Assembly: GCA_046290435.1 (NCBI GenBank) | Contig: JBKAGO010000039.1 | Span: 62,001-126,000, forward strand | DNA: 64,000 nt | Reading direction: 5' to 3' | DNA from: CAVQUE01 sp046290435 | GTDB taxonomy: Bacteria > Actinomycetota > Acidimicrobiia > Acidimicrobiales > UBA8592 | Shown here: positions 46,687-55,576 of the stretch, one piece after another | Layout: every line of letters begins with the position of its first letter | Position numbering within the stretch: the first letter of the stretch is position 1 | Position numbers and translations under genes: made by a program | Notes under the pieces: model-generated | What the model saw: the letters and a program-made list of their open reading frames with translations, nothing else | Told to the model about the DNA's origin: nothing | Databases searched by the model: none

Positions 46687-47424
46687 ATGTTGTCCCGCTT
46701 CGCCAAGCTTGCGCTCGTCGCCAGCCTCCTCGCCGCATTCGCCGGCGTGACCGCCGGTCCGGCAGGGGCCCAGGACGAAGAACCCATCGCCGCCGTCGCC
46801 GCAGCCGACGGACGGTTCACGACGTTGCTCGCCGCATTGGATGCCGCTGGTCTCGCCGAGACCTTCAGCTCGTGCGACGAGGGCCCGTTCACGGTCCTCG
46901 CCCCGACCGACGATGCCTTCGCCGCAGCGCTCGGCGATCTCGAGCTCGATCCCGCCGCTCTGCTGGCCGACACCGAGCTGCTGACCACCATCTTGACCTA
47001 CCACGTGGTCGAGGGTGCCGTGGACTCCGCCACGGTCTCCTCCCTCGACGGTGCGTCGGCCCCGACGCTGCAGGGTGAAGAGGTGACCGTCGCCGTCGAA
47101 GGCGAGTCGATCAGCATTCTGAGCGGCGCCCCGACGCCCGCCAACGTGGTCGTCGCAGACGTCGCCGCATGCAACGGCATCATCCACGCCATCGACTACG
47201 TGCTGCTGCCGCCGTCGGTCGCCGATGCCCTGGGCCTCGGTGCCGCAGAGGAAGAGGCCGCCGGCGACGAAGAGGAAGCCGCTGCTGACGAAGAGGGTGC
47301 GGGCGAGGAAGAGGAGCTCGCCGAGACCGGTGTCTCGAGCGATCTGCTCGCCGTCATCGCTCTGGCGATGCTCGCCGGCGGTGCGATGGTCTTCCTGACC
47401 TCGCGTCGCACCGTCCTCGACTGA
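46687..47424 (+). CDS. Fasciclin (FAS1) domain protein with LAXTG-type sorting signal
   Basis: This 245-residue exported protein has a signal peptide (MLSRFAKLALVASLLAAFAG, cleaved after AGA), one FAS1 adhesion domain (GPFTVLAPTDDAFAAAL, LTYHVVEGAV, NGIIHAIDYVLLPP), an acidic Ala/Glu spacer, then LAETG (211-215), a hydrophobic helix and TSRR. LAXTG is the class E sortase signal, so the protein is probably linked to the cell wall or a pilin-like partner. The domain mediates adhesion in other bacteria. No sortase gene is in the window. Confidence 0.9.
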   Translation: MLSRFAKLALVASLLAAFAGVTAGPAGAQDEEPIAAVAAADGRFTTLLAALDAAGLAETFSSCDEGPFTVLAPTDDAFAAALGDLELDPAALLADTELLTTILTYHVVEGAVDSATVSSLDGASAPTLQGEEVTVAVEGESISILSGAPTPANVVVADVAACNGIIHAIDYVLLPPSVADALGLGAAEEEAAGDEEEAAADEEGAGEEEELAETGVSSDLLAVIALAMLAGGAMVFLTSRRTVLD

Positions 47425-47456
47425 GCGACATCGCTCTGAAGTGAAGTAACCGAGAT

Positions 47457-47488
47457 CCGGGGCCGGCCACCATGGCCGGCCCCGGTTT
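47457..47488 (+). terminator. Intrinsic terminator of the fasciclin gene
   Basis: A perfect 12-bp stem, CCGGGGCCGGCC and GGCCGGCCCCGG, around ACCAT, followed by TTT. Confidence 0.75.
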
Positions 47489-47576
47489 CGCGTCCGTATG
47501 CGGTCGGCCCGAGTCGGCCCGGTCGGGGCTACCGCTCGAGGTGGCGACCTTCGACTGCCGCGGGACGCAGTCTCCT

Positions 47577-48047
47577 TCAGGAAGTCGAGGCGGTCGGTGC
47601 GCCGAACAGCCACCGCTCGAGTGCCACGTACTTCAGAACCCACAGGGAACCGAACGCTCCGACGTAGGCGGCGTTGACGGCGACGGCTCCTCCGAACCAT
47701 CGCTCTGCGAGCGCCACTGCGACCGTCGACAGGAGCAGGCCGATGAATGCCATCGCCCAGAAGGGCAGGATTTCGCGGCGGAGATCACTCGGCGACCGTT
47801 TTGCCCAGACCACGTGGCGATACAGCACGTACGCCGGGATGGCGCTGACCGTGACGGCGATGGTGTTCGCCGCCCAGGCGTCGAGGCCGGCACCGGAGTG
47901 CAGGCCGAGCAGAAGCAGCTGCCCGATGCCGAGGCTCACGATGCTCACGCCGGAGTACTGGACGAACTGGCCGGCATGGTTCCGGATCGTCGTGCGAACG
48001 CCCGGGGTCGGGGTGGGCGAATCCAGGCGGTGCCCCTCGAGTGTCAT
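47577..48047 (-). CDS. GtrA-family membrane protein
   Basis: GtrA proteins are four-helix membrane proteins thought to flip polyprenyl-phosphate sugars. The 156-residue protein has FVQYSGVSIVSLGIGQLLLL, WAANTIAVTVSAIPAYVLYRHVVW (a conserved block with the R-x-W motif) and two more helices ending in KYVALERWLF. It overlaps the giant gene by four bases and closes the operon. With the Dpm-like enzyme at 59077 it would make and flip the donor used by the GT-C enzyme at 55573. Confidence 0.88.
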   Translation of the reverse strand: MTLEGHRLDSPTPTPGVRTTIRNHAGQFVQYSGVSIVSLGIGQLLLLGLHSGAGLDAWAANTIAVTVSAIPAYVLYRHVVWAKRSPSDLRREILPFWAMAFIGLLLSTVAVALAERWFGGAVAVNAAYVGAFGSLWVLKYVALERWLFGAPTASTS

Positions 48048-51000
48048 CGGACGGCCACGACGTTGCCGATCAGGTGCTCGTTGGTGCCCTCGCCCGTGGC
48101 TGCCGTGAACGCGACGAGCGCACTCGGCGGGAGAGGAGCACTGCCGGTGAGCACGACCTCGCCGTCGATGCTGACCGTCAGCGTGCCGCCCGACGACGTC
48201 ACCTGCACTGCGAAGGTCGTCTCCTCGAGACCGCCCGCCGTCGTGCTGTCCGCGGCGTAGGAGAGGCCTCCGGAGGCGTCGAGGCCCGTGGCGATGCCCA
48301 CGAAATCGCCGATGGCGTCGTCGCCGCTCGAGAACGTGTCGAATGCCACGGCGACACCGGTCAGCCCCCCGAAGCCGAGGGAGGAGCCGAGACCACCGAT
48401 GGCGCCGGGCCCGTGCTCGGTCGCATCGAGGAATGCCAGTGTCATGCCGTCGGCTCCGGTTCCCCCCGAGATCGTCGCGTCGAAGCAGATCTCGAACGGA
48501 ACCGTCGTGTCGATCGGCGTGTCGTTGACCACAGAACCGGCGAGGAATGGCGAGGCAGGTGTCAGAAGGACGCCGGTCGGGCTGTTCGCCGCAGCCCCGT
48601 TCAGAGCCCAGCCAGGTTCGTCGAACGCCGTCAACAGCGGTGTCCCCTGGCAGGCGACCTCCGGTGGCGGTGGTGGTGGGTTCTGACCGGTGCCTTCGAG
48701 GGTGATGGTGAGGGTTTGGGTGGCGGTTTCGATGCTGATGGTGTCGGTGCTGGCTTCGGTGGTGGTGGGTTGGTAGGTGACGTCGATGGTGATGGTCTCG
48801 CCGGCGGTGATGGTGGCGCCGGGTTCGGGGAGGGGGCCGGCGTCGAAGGGCGCGCTGGGGCCGGTGACGGCGGTGAGGGTGACGTCGGTGGTGGCGTTGT
48901 TGGTGATGGTGATGGTGTCGGTGGCGGTGGCGCCGATGTCGGTGGGTCCGAAGGCGAGGTCACCGCTGGCGGTCAGCTCCTCGACCGGTGTCGGTGCCGG
49001 TGATGTTGGCGTTGGCGACGGCGACGGCGACGGCGTTGGCGTCGGTGTCGGTGTCGGTGTCGGCGGTGGTGGTGTCGGTGTCGGCGGTGGTGGTGTCGGT
49101 GTTGGCGACGGCGGTGGAGTCGGGGTCGGTGTCGGTGCCGGTGATGTTGGCGTTGGCGACGGCGACGGCGACGGCGTTGGCGTCGGGGTTGGTGTTGGTG
49201 TTGGTGTCGGGGTTGGGGTCGGGGTTGGTGTCGGTGTCGGTGACGGTGGCGTTCCGGTGAGCACGACCGCATCGCCGACCACGTGCTGGTTGTCGAGGAA
49301 GCCCGTTGCGGCGGTGAAGCCGACGAGGACGTTCTCGGGAAGCGAGATGGGTTCGCTGAGAATCGGCGTCCCGTCGACGGAAACGGTGAGGGTGCCCGCA
49401 AGGCTCGCGACCTCGATGGTCCTGGTCTGGCCGTCGAGGCCACCGGGGACGGGAGCCGTCGCCAGGTACTCGATTGCGCCGCCGGCGCCGCTCGCCAATC
49501 CGACGAAGTCCTCGGCCGGCTCGCCGGGGCCTGCGAAGGTGTCGAGGGCGACGACGACACCCGTCAGCCCGGCGAACCCGAGGCCGGCGCCCAGGAAACC
49601 GCGAGCGCTGTCGTCGTGCAGGCCGGCATCGAGGAATGCCAGCGTCATGCCATCGGCTCCGGTCCCTCCTCCGATGGTGGCGCTGAAGCAGACGGTGATG
49701 TCGTCGTTGCTGGTGATCGGGGTGGAGTTGACGACGGACCCGCTCGCGAACGAACTCGCAGGTGTCAGCTCGACCCCGGCCGGAACCTTCGAGGCGGCAC
49801 CGTTCGCCGACCAGGAGGAATCCTCGAGTGGCGGCAGCGAGGAGTCCCCGCTGCACGCATCGACCGTCGAGGCCACCGCAGTGCCGGAGAGGTCGATGGC
49901 CAGTGTCTCCTCGCCGGTCTCGATCACGTAGGTCGAAACGTCGGTGCCGATCGAGTTCGGTGCGTAGACGATCTCGACCGTTGTGGAGGACCCCGCAGCG
50001 AGCTCATCGCCCACGGTCACTCCGCCTGCGCCGACGAGGAACGGTGTTCCCGGTGCGGTCACTGCCGCGACGGTGACTGCGCTGGACCCGGTGTTCGTGA
50101 TGAGGACCTCGCGGCTCGCCGACGTCCCGACCTCGACGGTTCCCCAGTCGATGTTCTCGGCCGAGAGGGTCGGGGCTGGATCGACAGCGGAGGCGGTGAT
50201 CGGCACGATCAGGACCTGACCGGCGGTCTCGACGACGTACTGGGTGTCGTCGGTGCCCGGCGACGTCGGCGCATACTCGAGCCCGACGACCACGGAACCA
50301 CCGGCGGCGAGGACCGTGCCTGTTTCGAGCGGTGTCGCTTCGGCGAACGGCGAAGCAGGCGCCTCGACGTTCGTGATCGTGACGTCCGACGACCCGGTGT
50401 TGGTGATGGTGAGATCGGCCGATGCCGTTGCGCCGACCTCGACCTCGCCGAACCCGACGGGTTCGGCGACGAGGACGCCGGGATCGGGCGCTGCCTCGAC
50501 GAGCGCACGCAGACCGATCACCAGATCCTGGGTCTCGGTCTCGAGCCGCAGCGTGCCGTCGACCGCTCCGACCTCGGTCGGTTGGATCAGGACGTCGATG
50601 GTGAGCGACGACCCGGGGTCGATCACATCACCCGCGGCCGGGACGGGGCCGTCGACGGCGAAGGGTGGTTCTGGTGACACCGCAGCCGACACGAGCGTCA
50701 CCGGTTCGGTGCCCGCGTTGGTGACCACGACCGACTGCGAGGTCGTGGACCCCGAGGTCACCGTGGCGAAGTCGATCGTGCTCGGTGCGGCGACGAGAAC
50801 GCCCGGTAGCGGTGGGTCCTCGCCGGTACCGGTCAGGTCGATGACGATCGTCTGCGTACCGGTCGTGATCGAGTAGGTGCCGGTGTCGGTTCCTGCAACG
50901 GTCGGTGTGTAGGAGACGGTCCGGGTCAGCGATCCGCCGGCGGGGATCACGTCACCGGCGACGAGCGGAGCAGCATCTGCGAAGGGTGCCGCCGGCGGCT

Positions 51001-54000
51001 CGACTCCGATGAGTTCGACGTCGGAGTCGCCGAGGTTGGAGATGGTGAACGACTGCTCCGCGGTCTGACCGGTCACGATCGAACCGAAGTCGAGCGACCC
51101 GGGGGTGACGGCGAGCGGTTCATCGGCGGATTCGGCCGTGCCGTCCATGGCGATGACGATGCGTTGGCCATCGGTGGTCTCGAACTCGTAGGTCGACGTG
51201 TGCGTCGCAGCGTCGGCAGGGTCGTAGCTCACGGTGGTCGTGATGGTGCCGCCGGCGGGGACGACCGTGCCGGGGGTGATGGGCACGGGGTCGGTGAACG
51301 GCGCCGTCGGTGGTTGCACCGAAGCGATGACGGCGTCGGTGCCGCCGCTGTTGGACAGTGTGACCGTCGCCTGGCTGGACGATCCCGTTGCGACGGTGCC
51401 GAAGGAGATCTGCGTCGGCGATGCCGATACATCGGGTTGGTTCGCGACCGGCGCGGCGCTGAGGCTTCCGCCGACGACGGCGTGGCGGTCGTTCGCCCCG
51501 CCCGTGGCCGCCGAGAATCCGACGTAGACGGTCGGGGGCAGGGTGATGCTCTCGGTGATCACGAGTTCGTCGTCGATCAGCACCCGAAGCGTGCCGTCGG
51601 TGACCGTCGCCCGAACCTGGGTGTCGCGTCCACGGAAGTCCCGGCCGATCGGAACGATGGTCGTGTAGTCGACGATCGCGCCGGGTGCAGCGACGGCTAC
51701 ATCGTTGCCGGACTGGCCGGTCTCGCCACCGAAGGTGTCGAGCGCGACGGCGGTTGCGTCGAGGCCGCCGAAACCGAGACCGCTTCCCATGTATCCGAGG
51801 CCGGTAGTGGCCGCCGAGCCGTCGAGGAGGACCAGGGCCATACCGTCGGCGCCGGTTCCGCCGTCGATCCGGGCGGTGAAGCAGACGTCCACGGAGTCCG
51901 AGGCCACCGGCTCGTCGAAGAAGGCGCTCCCGAGCTGGAAGCTGGTCGCGGACGTGAGCTGGAGCGCCGAGCCATCGACGATCGCGCCGCCGTTGCGTTG
52001 CCATGCTCCATCGCCGAAGTCGGCGAACGTCGAGATCGAACCTGTCGGACACCCGCTGACGGTGGCCTCCGCGGTCAACGAGATCTCGATCGGTCCCTGG
52101 CCGGTGTCGGGCTCGAACGTGTACGTCCCGGTCACCGAACCCACCGACGTCGGTGTCACTTCCACGGTCTGGGTGATCGAGGATCCGGCCGGGATGACGA
52201 GACCGGCCGTCGCCGGTGTCGGATCGCTGAAGGGGCCCGTCGGCGGCGTCACCGCCACCAGGGTGACGTCGGTGGCCCCGGGATTGTCGATGACGAGGTC
52301 CAGCGACTGTGTGCTCCCGACCGCGACGGTGCCGAAGTCCAGACCTGCGGGCGAGACGACGATTGCGGCTCCGGCCGGCGCGAAGGATGCGACGACACGC
52401 TCCGGGGCGTCGGGTACCCGGTAGTTGTGGGCGGCGATGCCGCCGTCGGACCACGACGACCAGGTCCACGTCGAACCGCTGAAGCTCTGTGGCGACGGGG
52501 CGACGATGGGCACGAGCGAACCCTCGATGAGGTCTGCGGTGAAGGGGGTGGGGCCACCGCCTGCCGAGCCGACGAGGACGTTCAGCCCGCTCGGTTCGGT
52601 GGCGAACTCGATCGAATGGACGACCGGCTGGATGTCGATCGCCGTGGTGCCGGTTCCGACGGCGTCGGTGGCCTCGAGCGAGATCTCCAGATACGAGGGA
52701 TACTCGTGGTCCGGAGCGGCGAACGTCGCCTCGGCCTGGCCCGGGATGTCGGTTACCGGATGGATGTGGCAACCCGCGCCGGGTACGCAGTGGTGGAGGC
52801 GGATGGACCAGTTCAGGTCTTCCTCCGGGATCGGCGCTCCGGTGTGGTCGGTGGCTGATCCCGCGAGTTCGATCACGTCGCCGACCGCCCAGTTGTCGAC
52901 TGCGGTCGGGCTCGTGATGATCGGGACCGGGACCAGATCGGGTTCGACCGTGGCGTTGAGCTCGATCACCTGCGGTCCCGAGCCGTCGTCCGCGGTGATG
53001 GTGAGCGTCTCGCTGACGACCCCCTCGGCGGTGGGTGAGAACTCGAGTCGTTCGGAGATCGAGGCGCCGGGGGGCACCACGGTTCCGACGGGCATCTGGG
53101 GGTCGGGGATGGAGAAGTCGCCCGTCGGGCCGTCGATGGCCGTGATGGTCAGCGATGACCCGCCCGTGTTGGACACTTGCACGGAGGCTTCGGTCGTCGT
53201 CCCCGCGACGACGGTTGCCAGATTGACGGTTGTCGGTTCGACCTCGAGCGTGGCGGGCGACAGAGGTGGCGCGCTGATCCGTATGTCGTCGACCTCGTGG
53301 ATGTTGTCGGCGCCGCCGGTGGCGGCGGTGAATCCGAGGAACACCGTCGGGGGGAGCTCGACGAACGCCTGCAGGATCTCGTCGGTGTCGAGGAAGACGC
53401 GCATGAGCCCGTCGGTGATGATCACGTCGACCTGCACGGGTCCGGCCTGGAGGTCGGCGATGCTGGTGGCTGTGGCGATGTACGCGGGCAAGCCACCGGA
53501 GTCGCCGGTGGCGATGCCGACGAAGTTGGCGCCGGGCTCGCCGGGTCCCTGGGCGGTGTCGAGGGTTATCGCCAGGCCACCGAGACCCGCGTAGCCCAGA
53601 CCGCCGCCGAGGCCGCCGACAGCGGCCGAAGAGCCGGCCCCATCGATCAGCGCGAGGGTCATCCCGTCGCCTCCGGTGCCGCCGCCTATCGTCGCGTCGA
53701 ACGAGATGGTCAGCGACTCGCTGTCGACCGGTGCCGGGCTGAACGACGACCCGGCCTGGAAGCCGACCGCCTCGGTCAGCCGGAGGGTGTCGCCGATCAT
53801 CGATGCGGAGCCGTTCAGGGTCCAGCCCGTCTCGGTCGGGCCCTGAACCGCTGGGCCACCGATGCTCAGGATCGTGCTGGCGACATCGGTGGCGCCGAAC
53901 GAATCGGTGACGCGCACGGCGGGGATCACGATGCCCTCGGTCGTGTACGTCGTCGTCGCGACTGGTCCGAGCGCATCGAGGAAATCGCCATCGCCGTCGA

Positions 54001-55576
54001 GGTCCCACTCGAACAGCAGCGTGTCGTCGGGGTCGGGGTCAGTCGTGGCCGATGCGTCGAGCGTGACGTCCAGTGGGCTCGGCCCCGATTGTGGCGTCGC
54101 CACGATGTCGGCTGCGGGCGGACGGTTGCCTGCGGTGAATTCGATGCGGTGGACGGCGCCATCGATGATGTCGACGTAGAACAGGTCACCCCCCGGTCCG
54201 ATCGTCAGGTCCACCGCTGCTGCCTGGGTGACGAAGACGTCGGTGGTCGAGGGGTCCGGTCTGCCATCGGGGCCGGCACGCACGACCCAGATGCAGCGGC
54301 GCGAGAAGTCCGCGAAGAACATCGCGTCGTCGTAGGACTCGGGGTAGGCGCCGCCCTCGTAGAAGGCCACACCCGTGGGGCTCGAGCCCCCGAGGTCGCA
54401 GTCCTCGCCGGGCACGATGAGGTTGGCGTGGTTGTACTCGATCAGCGGGGGAGTGTGCGCACCGCTCTCGGCGTAGAGGCCCGAACATATGGGTAGGTTC
54501 AGCGCCGCGTAGGTCGGCTGGATGCCTCCGCCCTCGTAGCACGGCCAGCCGAGGTTCTCGATCGGTGCGCCGACCGGGTCCAGGATTGCGTTGATCTCCT
54601 CCCAGGAGCCCCAACCGACATCGCCGGCGTAGATCTCGTTCGTTCCGGGGCGGATGGCGAACCGGAACGGGTTGCGCATGCCGGTCGCGACGATGCGGGC
54701 CTCGTTCGGATCGACGGAGCCGCCTGCGGGGTTGCCTGCGGCGGCAACGCCGGTGATGGGGTCGAGCCGCACGATCGTCCCGTGCAGCCCCAGCGGGTCG
54801 CCGGTGGTGCGGAGGTCCTGGCTGCGGAGTGCGCCACCCTCGTCGACCGGATCGCCACACGGATTCGGTGGCGATCCCAGGTCCCCCGTATCGATGGTTC
54901 CGAAGTTCGCGCCGTCGCCGGAGCTCGCGTACAGGGCGCCGTCTGCGCCGAATTCGAGGTCGCCGAGGGAATGGCTCGGGAACTGCTGGCACCAGTCCTC
55001 GACGAGAACCACCTCACTGCTCATCGTGTTGCCGCTCGCGACGAGTCGGCTGATGCGCCCGGTCACGACGCAGCCGTCGTCGTTGGCGCCCGGCGGTGTC
55101 GGGCACGGGTCGTTGTCGGTGTCCGGGGCTCCCCAGCGCGGAAACTGTCCCGGGAGTGCCGGATCGAAGTCGTAGGTGTAGGCGACGTAGACGTAGGGCT
55201 GGGAAGGGAAGTTCGGATGCAGGGTGAGCCCCATCAGCCCCCGATCCCAGTGGTTGTAGACCTGGGTCCGGAGGTCGGCGAAGACCGTCGGGGAGGCGTC
55301 GAACAGGTCGTCGAAGACGAGGACGGTGCCGCGCTTCTCGGCGACGAACACGCGCCCATCCGGCGAAAAGGCGACGGCGGTGGGAAGCGTCAGCCCCGTC
55401 AGCGGAGTGGAGTCGGTGAAGTCCTCGGGTGGGACGCCCGCCCGTGCCGTCTCCTGGTTGTGCACGAGCGCGACGACGCTCGCCACGAGCGCCAGCGACA
55501 CGAGAACTGCGCTGAGTCGCCACCACGAGGCGCCGCCCGACGAAACCGACCTGCTGCCACTGCGCCCGTGTGTCAC
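48044..55576 (-). CDS. Giant exported multidomain protein (sugar dehydrogenase-like propeller, PKD, lectin-like and choice-of-anchor D repeats)
   Basis: This 2,510-residue protein has an export signal or anchor (WWRLSAVLVSLALVASVVALV). Then come a quinoprotein glucose/sorbosone dehydrogenase-like propeller (~50-480; LTLPTAVAFSPDGRVFVAEK, GMRNPFRFAIRPGTNEIYAG), a PKD domain (~485-575), an L-type lectin-like domain (~580-770), anchor-D repeat 1, a beta-rich insert with LHHCVPGAGCHIHP (~875-1060), anchor-D 2, lectin 2 (~1170-1375), anchor-D 3-7 (~1375-1900), lectin 3 (~1900-2105), a Pro/Thr linker, anchor-D 8, and lectin 4 to the end. Each lectin contains GGTG-DGMTLA and an LGFTAATG-like strand. 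No sorting motif is seen at the C-terminus. GTG 55576 has GGGAGG 7 bases upstream and overlaps the upstream stop. A surface or matrix carbohydrate-binding adhesin is likely; enzyme activity is uncertain. Confidence 0.88.
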   Translation of the reverse strand: MTHGRSGSRSVSSGGASWWRLSAVLVSLALVASVVALVHNQETARAGVPPEDFTDSTPLTGLTLPTAVAFSPDGRVFVAEKRGTVLVFDDLFDASPTVFADLRTQVYNHWDRGLMGLTLHPNFPSQPYVYVAYTYDFDPALPGQFPRWGAPDTDNDPCPTPPGANDDGCVVTGRISRLVASGNTMSSEVVLVEDWCQQFPSHSLGDLEFGADGALYASSGDGANFGTIDTGDLGSPPNPCGDPVDEGGALRSQDLRTTGDPLGLHGTIVRLDPITGVAAAGNPAGGSVDPNEARIVATGMRNPFRFAIRPGTNEIYAGDVGWGSWEEINAILDPVGAPIENLGWPCYEGGGIQPTYAALNLPICSGLYAESGAHTPPLIEYNHANLIVPGEDCDLGGSSPTGVAFYEGGAYPESYDDAMFFADFSRRCIWVVRAGPDGRPDPSTTDVFVTQAAAVDLTIGPGGDLFYVDIIDGAVHRIEFTAGNRPPAADIVATPQSGPSPLDVTLDASATTDPDPDDTLLFEWDLDGDGDFLDALGPVATTTYTTEGIVIPAVRVTDSFGATDVASTILSIGGPAVQGPTETGWTLNGSASMIGDTLRLTEAVGFQAGSSFSPAPVDSESLTISFDATIGGGTGGDGMTLALIDGAGSSAAVGGLGGGLGYAGLGGLAITLDTAQGPGEPGANFVGIATGDSGGLPAYIATATSIADLQAGPVQVDVIITDGLMRVFLDTDEILQAFVELPPTVFLGFTAATGGADNIHEVDDIRISAPPLSPATLEVEPTTVNLATVVAGTTTEASVQVSNTGGSSLTITAIDGPTGDFSIPDPQMPVGTVVPPGASISERLEFSPTAEGVVSETLTITADDGSGPQVIELNATVEPDLVPVPIITSPTAVDNWAVGDVIELAGSATDHTGAPIPEEDLNWSIRLHHCVPGAGCHIHPVTDIPGQAEATFAAPDHEYPSYLEISLEATDAVGTGTTAIDIQPVVHSIEFATEPSGLNVLVGSAGGGPTPFTADLIEGSLVPIVAPSPQSFSGSTWTWSSWSDGGIAAHNYRVPDAPERVVASFAPAGAAIVVSPAGLDFGTVAVGSTQSLDLVIDNPGATDVTLVAVTPPTGPFSDPTPATAGLVIPAGSSITQTVEVTPTSVGSVTGTYTFEPDTGQGPIEISLTAEATVSGCPTGSISTFADFGDGAWQRNGGAIVDGSALQLTSATSFQLGSAFFDEPVASDSVDVCFTARIDGGTGADGMALVLLDGSAATTGLGYMGSGLGFGGLDATAVALDTFGGETGQSGNDVAVAAPGAIVDYTTIVPIGRDFRGRDTQVRATVTDGTLRVLIDDELVITESITLPPTVYVGFSAATGGANDRHAVVGGSLSAAPVANQPDVSASPTQISFGTVATGSSSQATVTLSNSGGTDAVIASVQPPTAPFTDPVPITPGTVVPAGGTITTTVSYDPADAATHTSTYEFETTDGQRIVIAMDGTAESADEPLAVTPGSLDFGSIVTGQTAEQSFTISNLGDSDVELIGVEPPAAPFADAAPLVAGDVIPAGGSLTRTVSYTPTVAGTDTGTYSITTGTQTIVIDLTGTGEDPPLPGVLVAAPSTIDFATVTSGSTTSQSVVVTNAGTEPVTLVSAAVSPEPPFAVDGPVPAAGDVIDPGSSLTIDVLIQPTEVGAVDGTLRLETETQDLVIGLRALVEAAPDPGVLVAEPVGFGEVEVGATASADLTITNTGSSDVTITNVEAPASPFAEATPLETGTVLAAGGSVVVGLEYAPTSPGTDDTQYVVETAGQVLIVPITASAVDPAPTLSAENIDWGTVEVGTSASREVLITNTGSSAVTVAAVTAPGTPFLVGAGGVTVGDELAAGSSTTVEIVYAPNSIGTDVSTYVIETGEETLAIDLSGTAVASTVDACSGDSSLPPLEDSSWSANGAASKVPAGVELTPASSFASGSVVNSTPITSNDDITVCFSATIGGGTGADGMTLAFLDAGLHDDSARGFLGAGLGFAGLTGVVVALDTFAGPGEPAEDFVGLASGAGGAIEYLATAPVPGGLDGQTRTIEVASLAGTLTVSVDGTPILSEPISLPENVLVGFTAATGFLDNQHVVGDAVVLTGTPPSPTPTPTPTPTPTPTPTPTPTPTPSPSPSPTPTSPAPTPTPTPPPSPTPTPPPPTPTPPPPTPTPTPTPTPSPSPSPTPTSPAPTPVEELTASGDLAFGPTDIGATATDTITITNNATTDVTLTAVTGPSAPFDAGPLPEPGATITAGETITIDVTYQPTTTEASTDTISIETATQTLTITLEGTGQNPPPPPPEVACQGTPLLTAFDEPGWALNGAAANSPTGVLLTPASPFLAGSVVNDTPIDTTVPFEICFDATISGGTGADGMTLAFLDATEHGPGAIGGLGSSLGFGGLTGVAVAFDTFSSGDDAIGDFVGIATGLDASGGLSYAADSTTAGGLEETTFAVQVTSSGGTLTVSIDGEVVLTGSAPLPPSALVAFTAATGEGTNEHLIGNVVAVR
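48975..49258 (-). repeat. Pro/Thr/Ser linker-coding repeats
   Basis: A hexanucleotide-like array encoding PTPTPT and SPSPSP runs. Inside it an identical 59-bp block occurs at 48987-49045 and 49128-49186. Such arrays change length by slippage or recombination in frame, so linker length may vary between strains. Confidence 0.8.

Noticed and set aside
48975..49258. A possible CRISPR-like array
   Set aside because: The repeats are short, in-frame PT/SP codons without spacers of constant length; they code for a linker.
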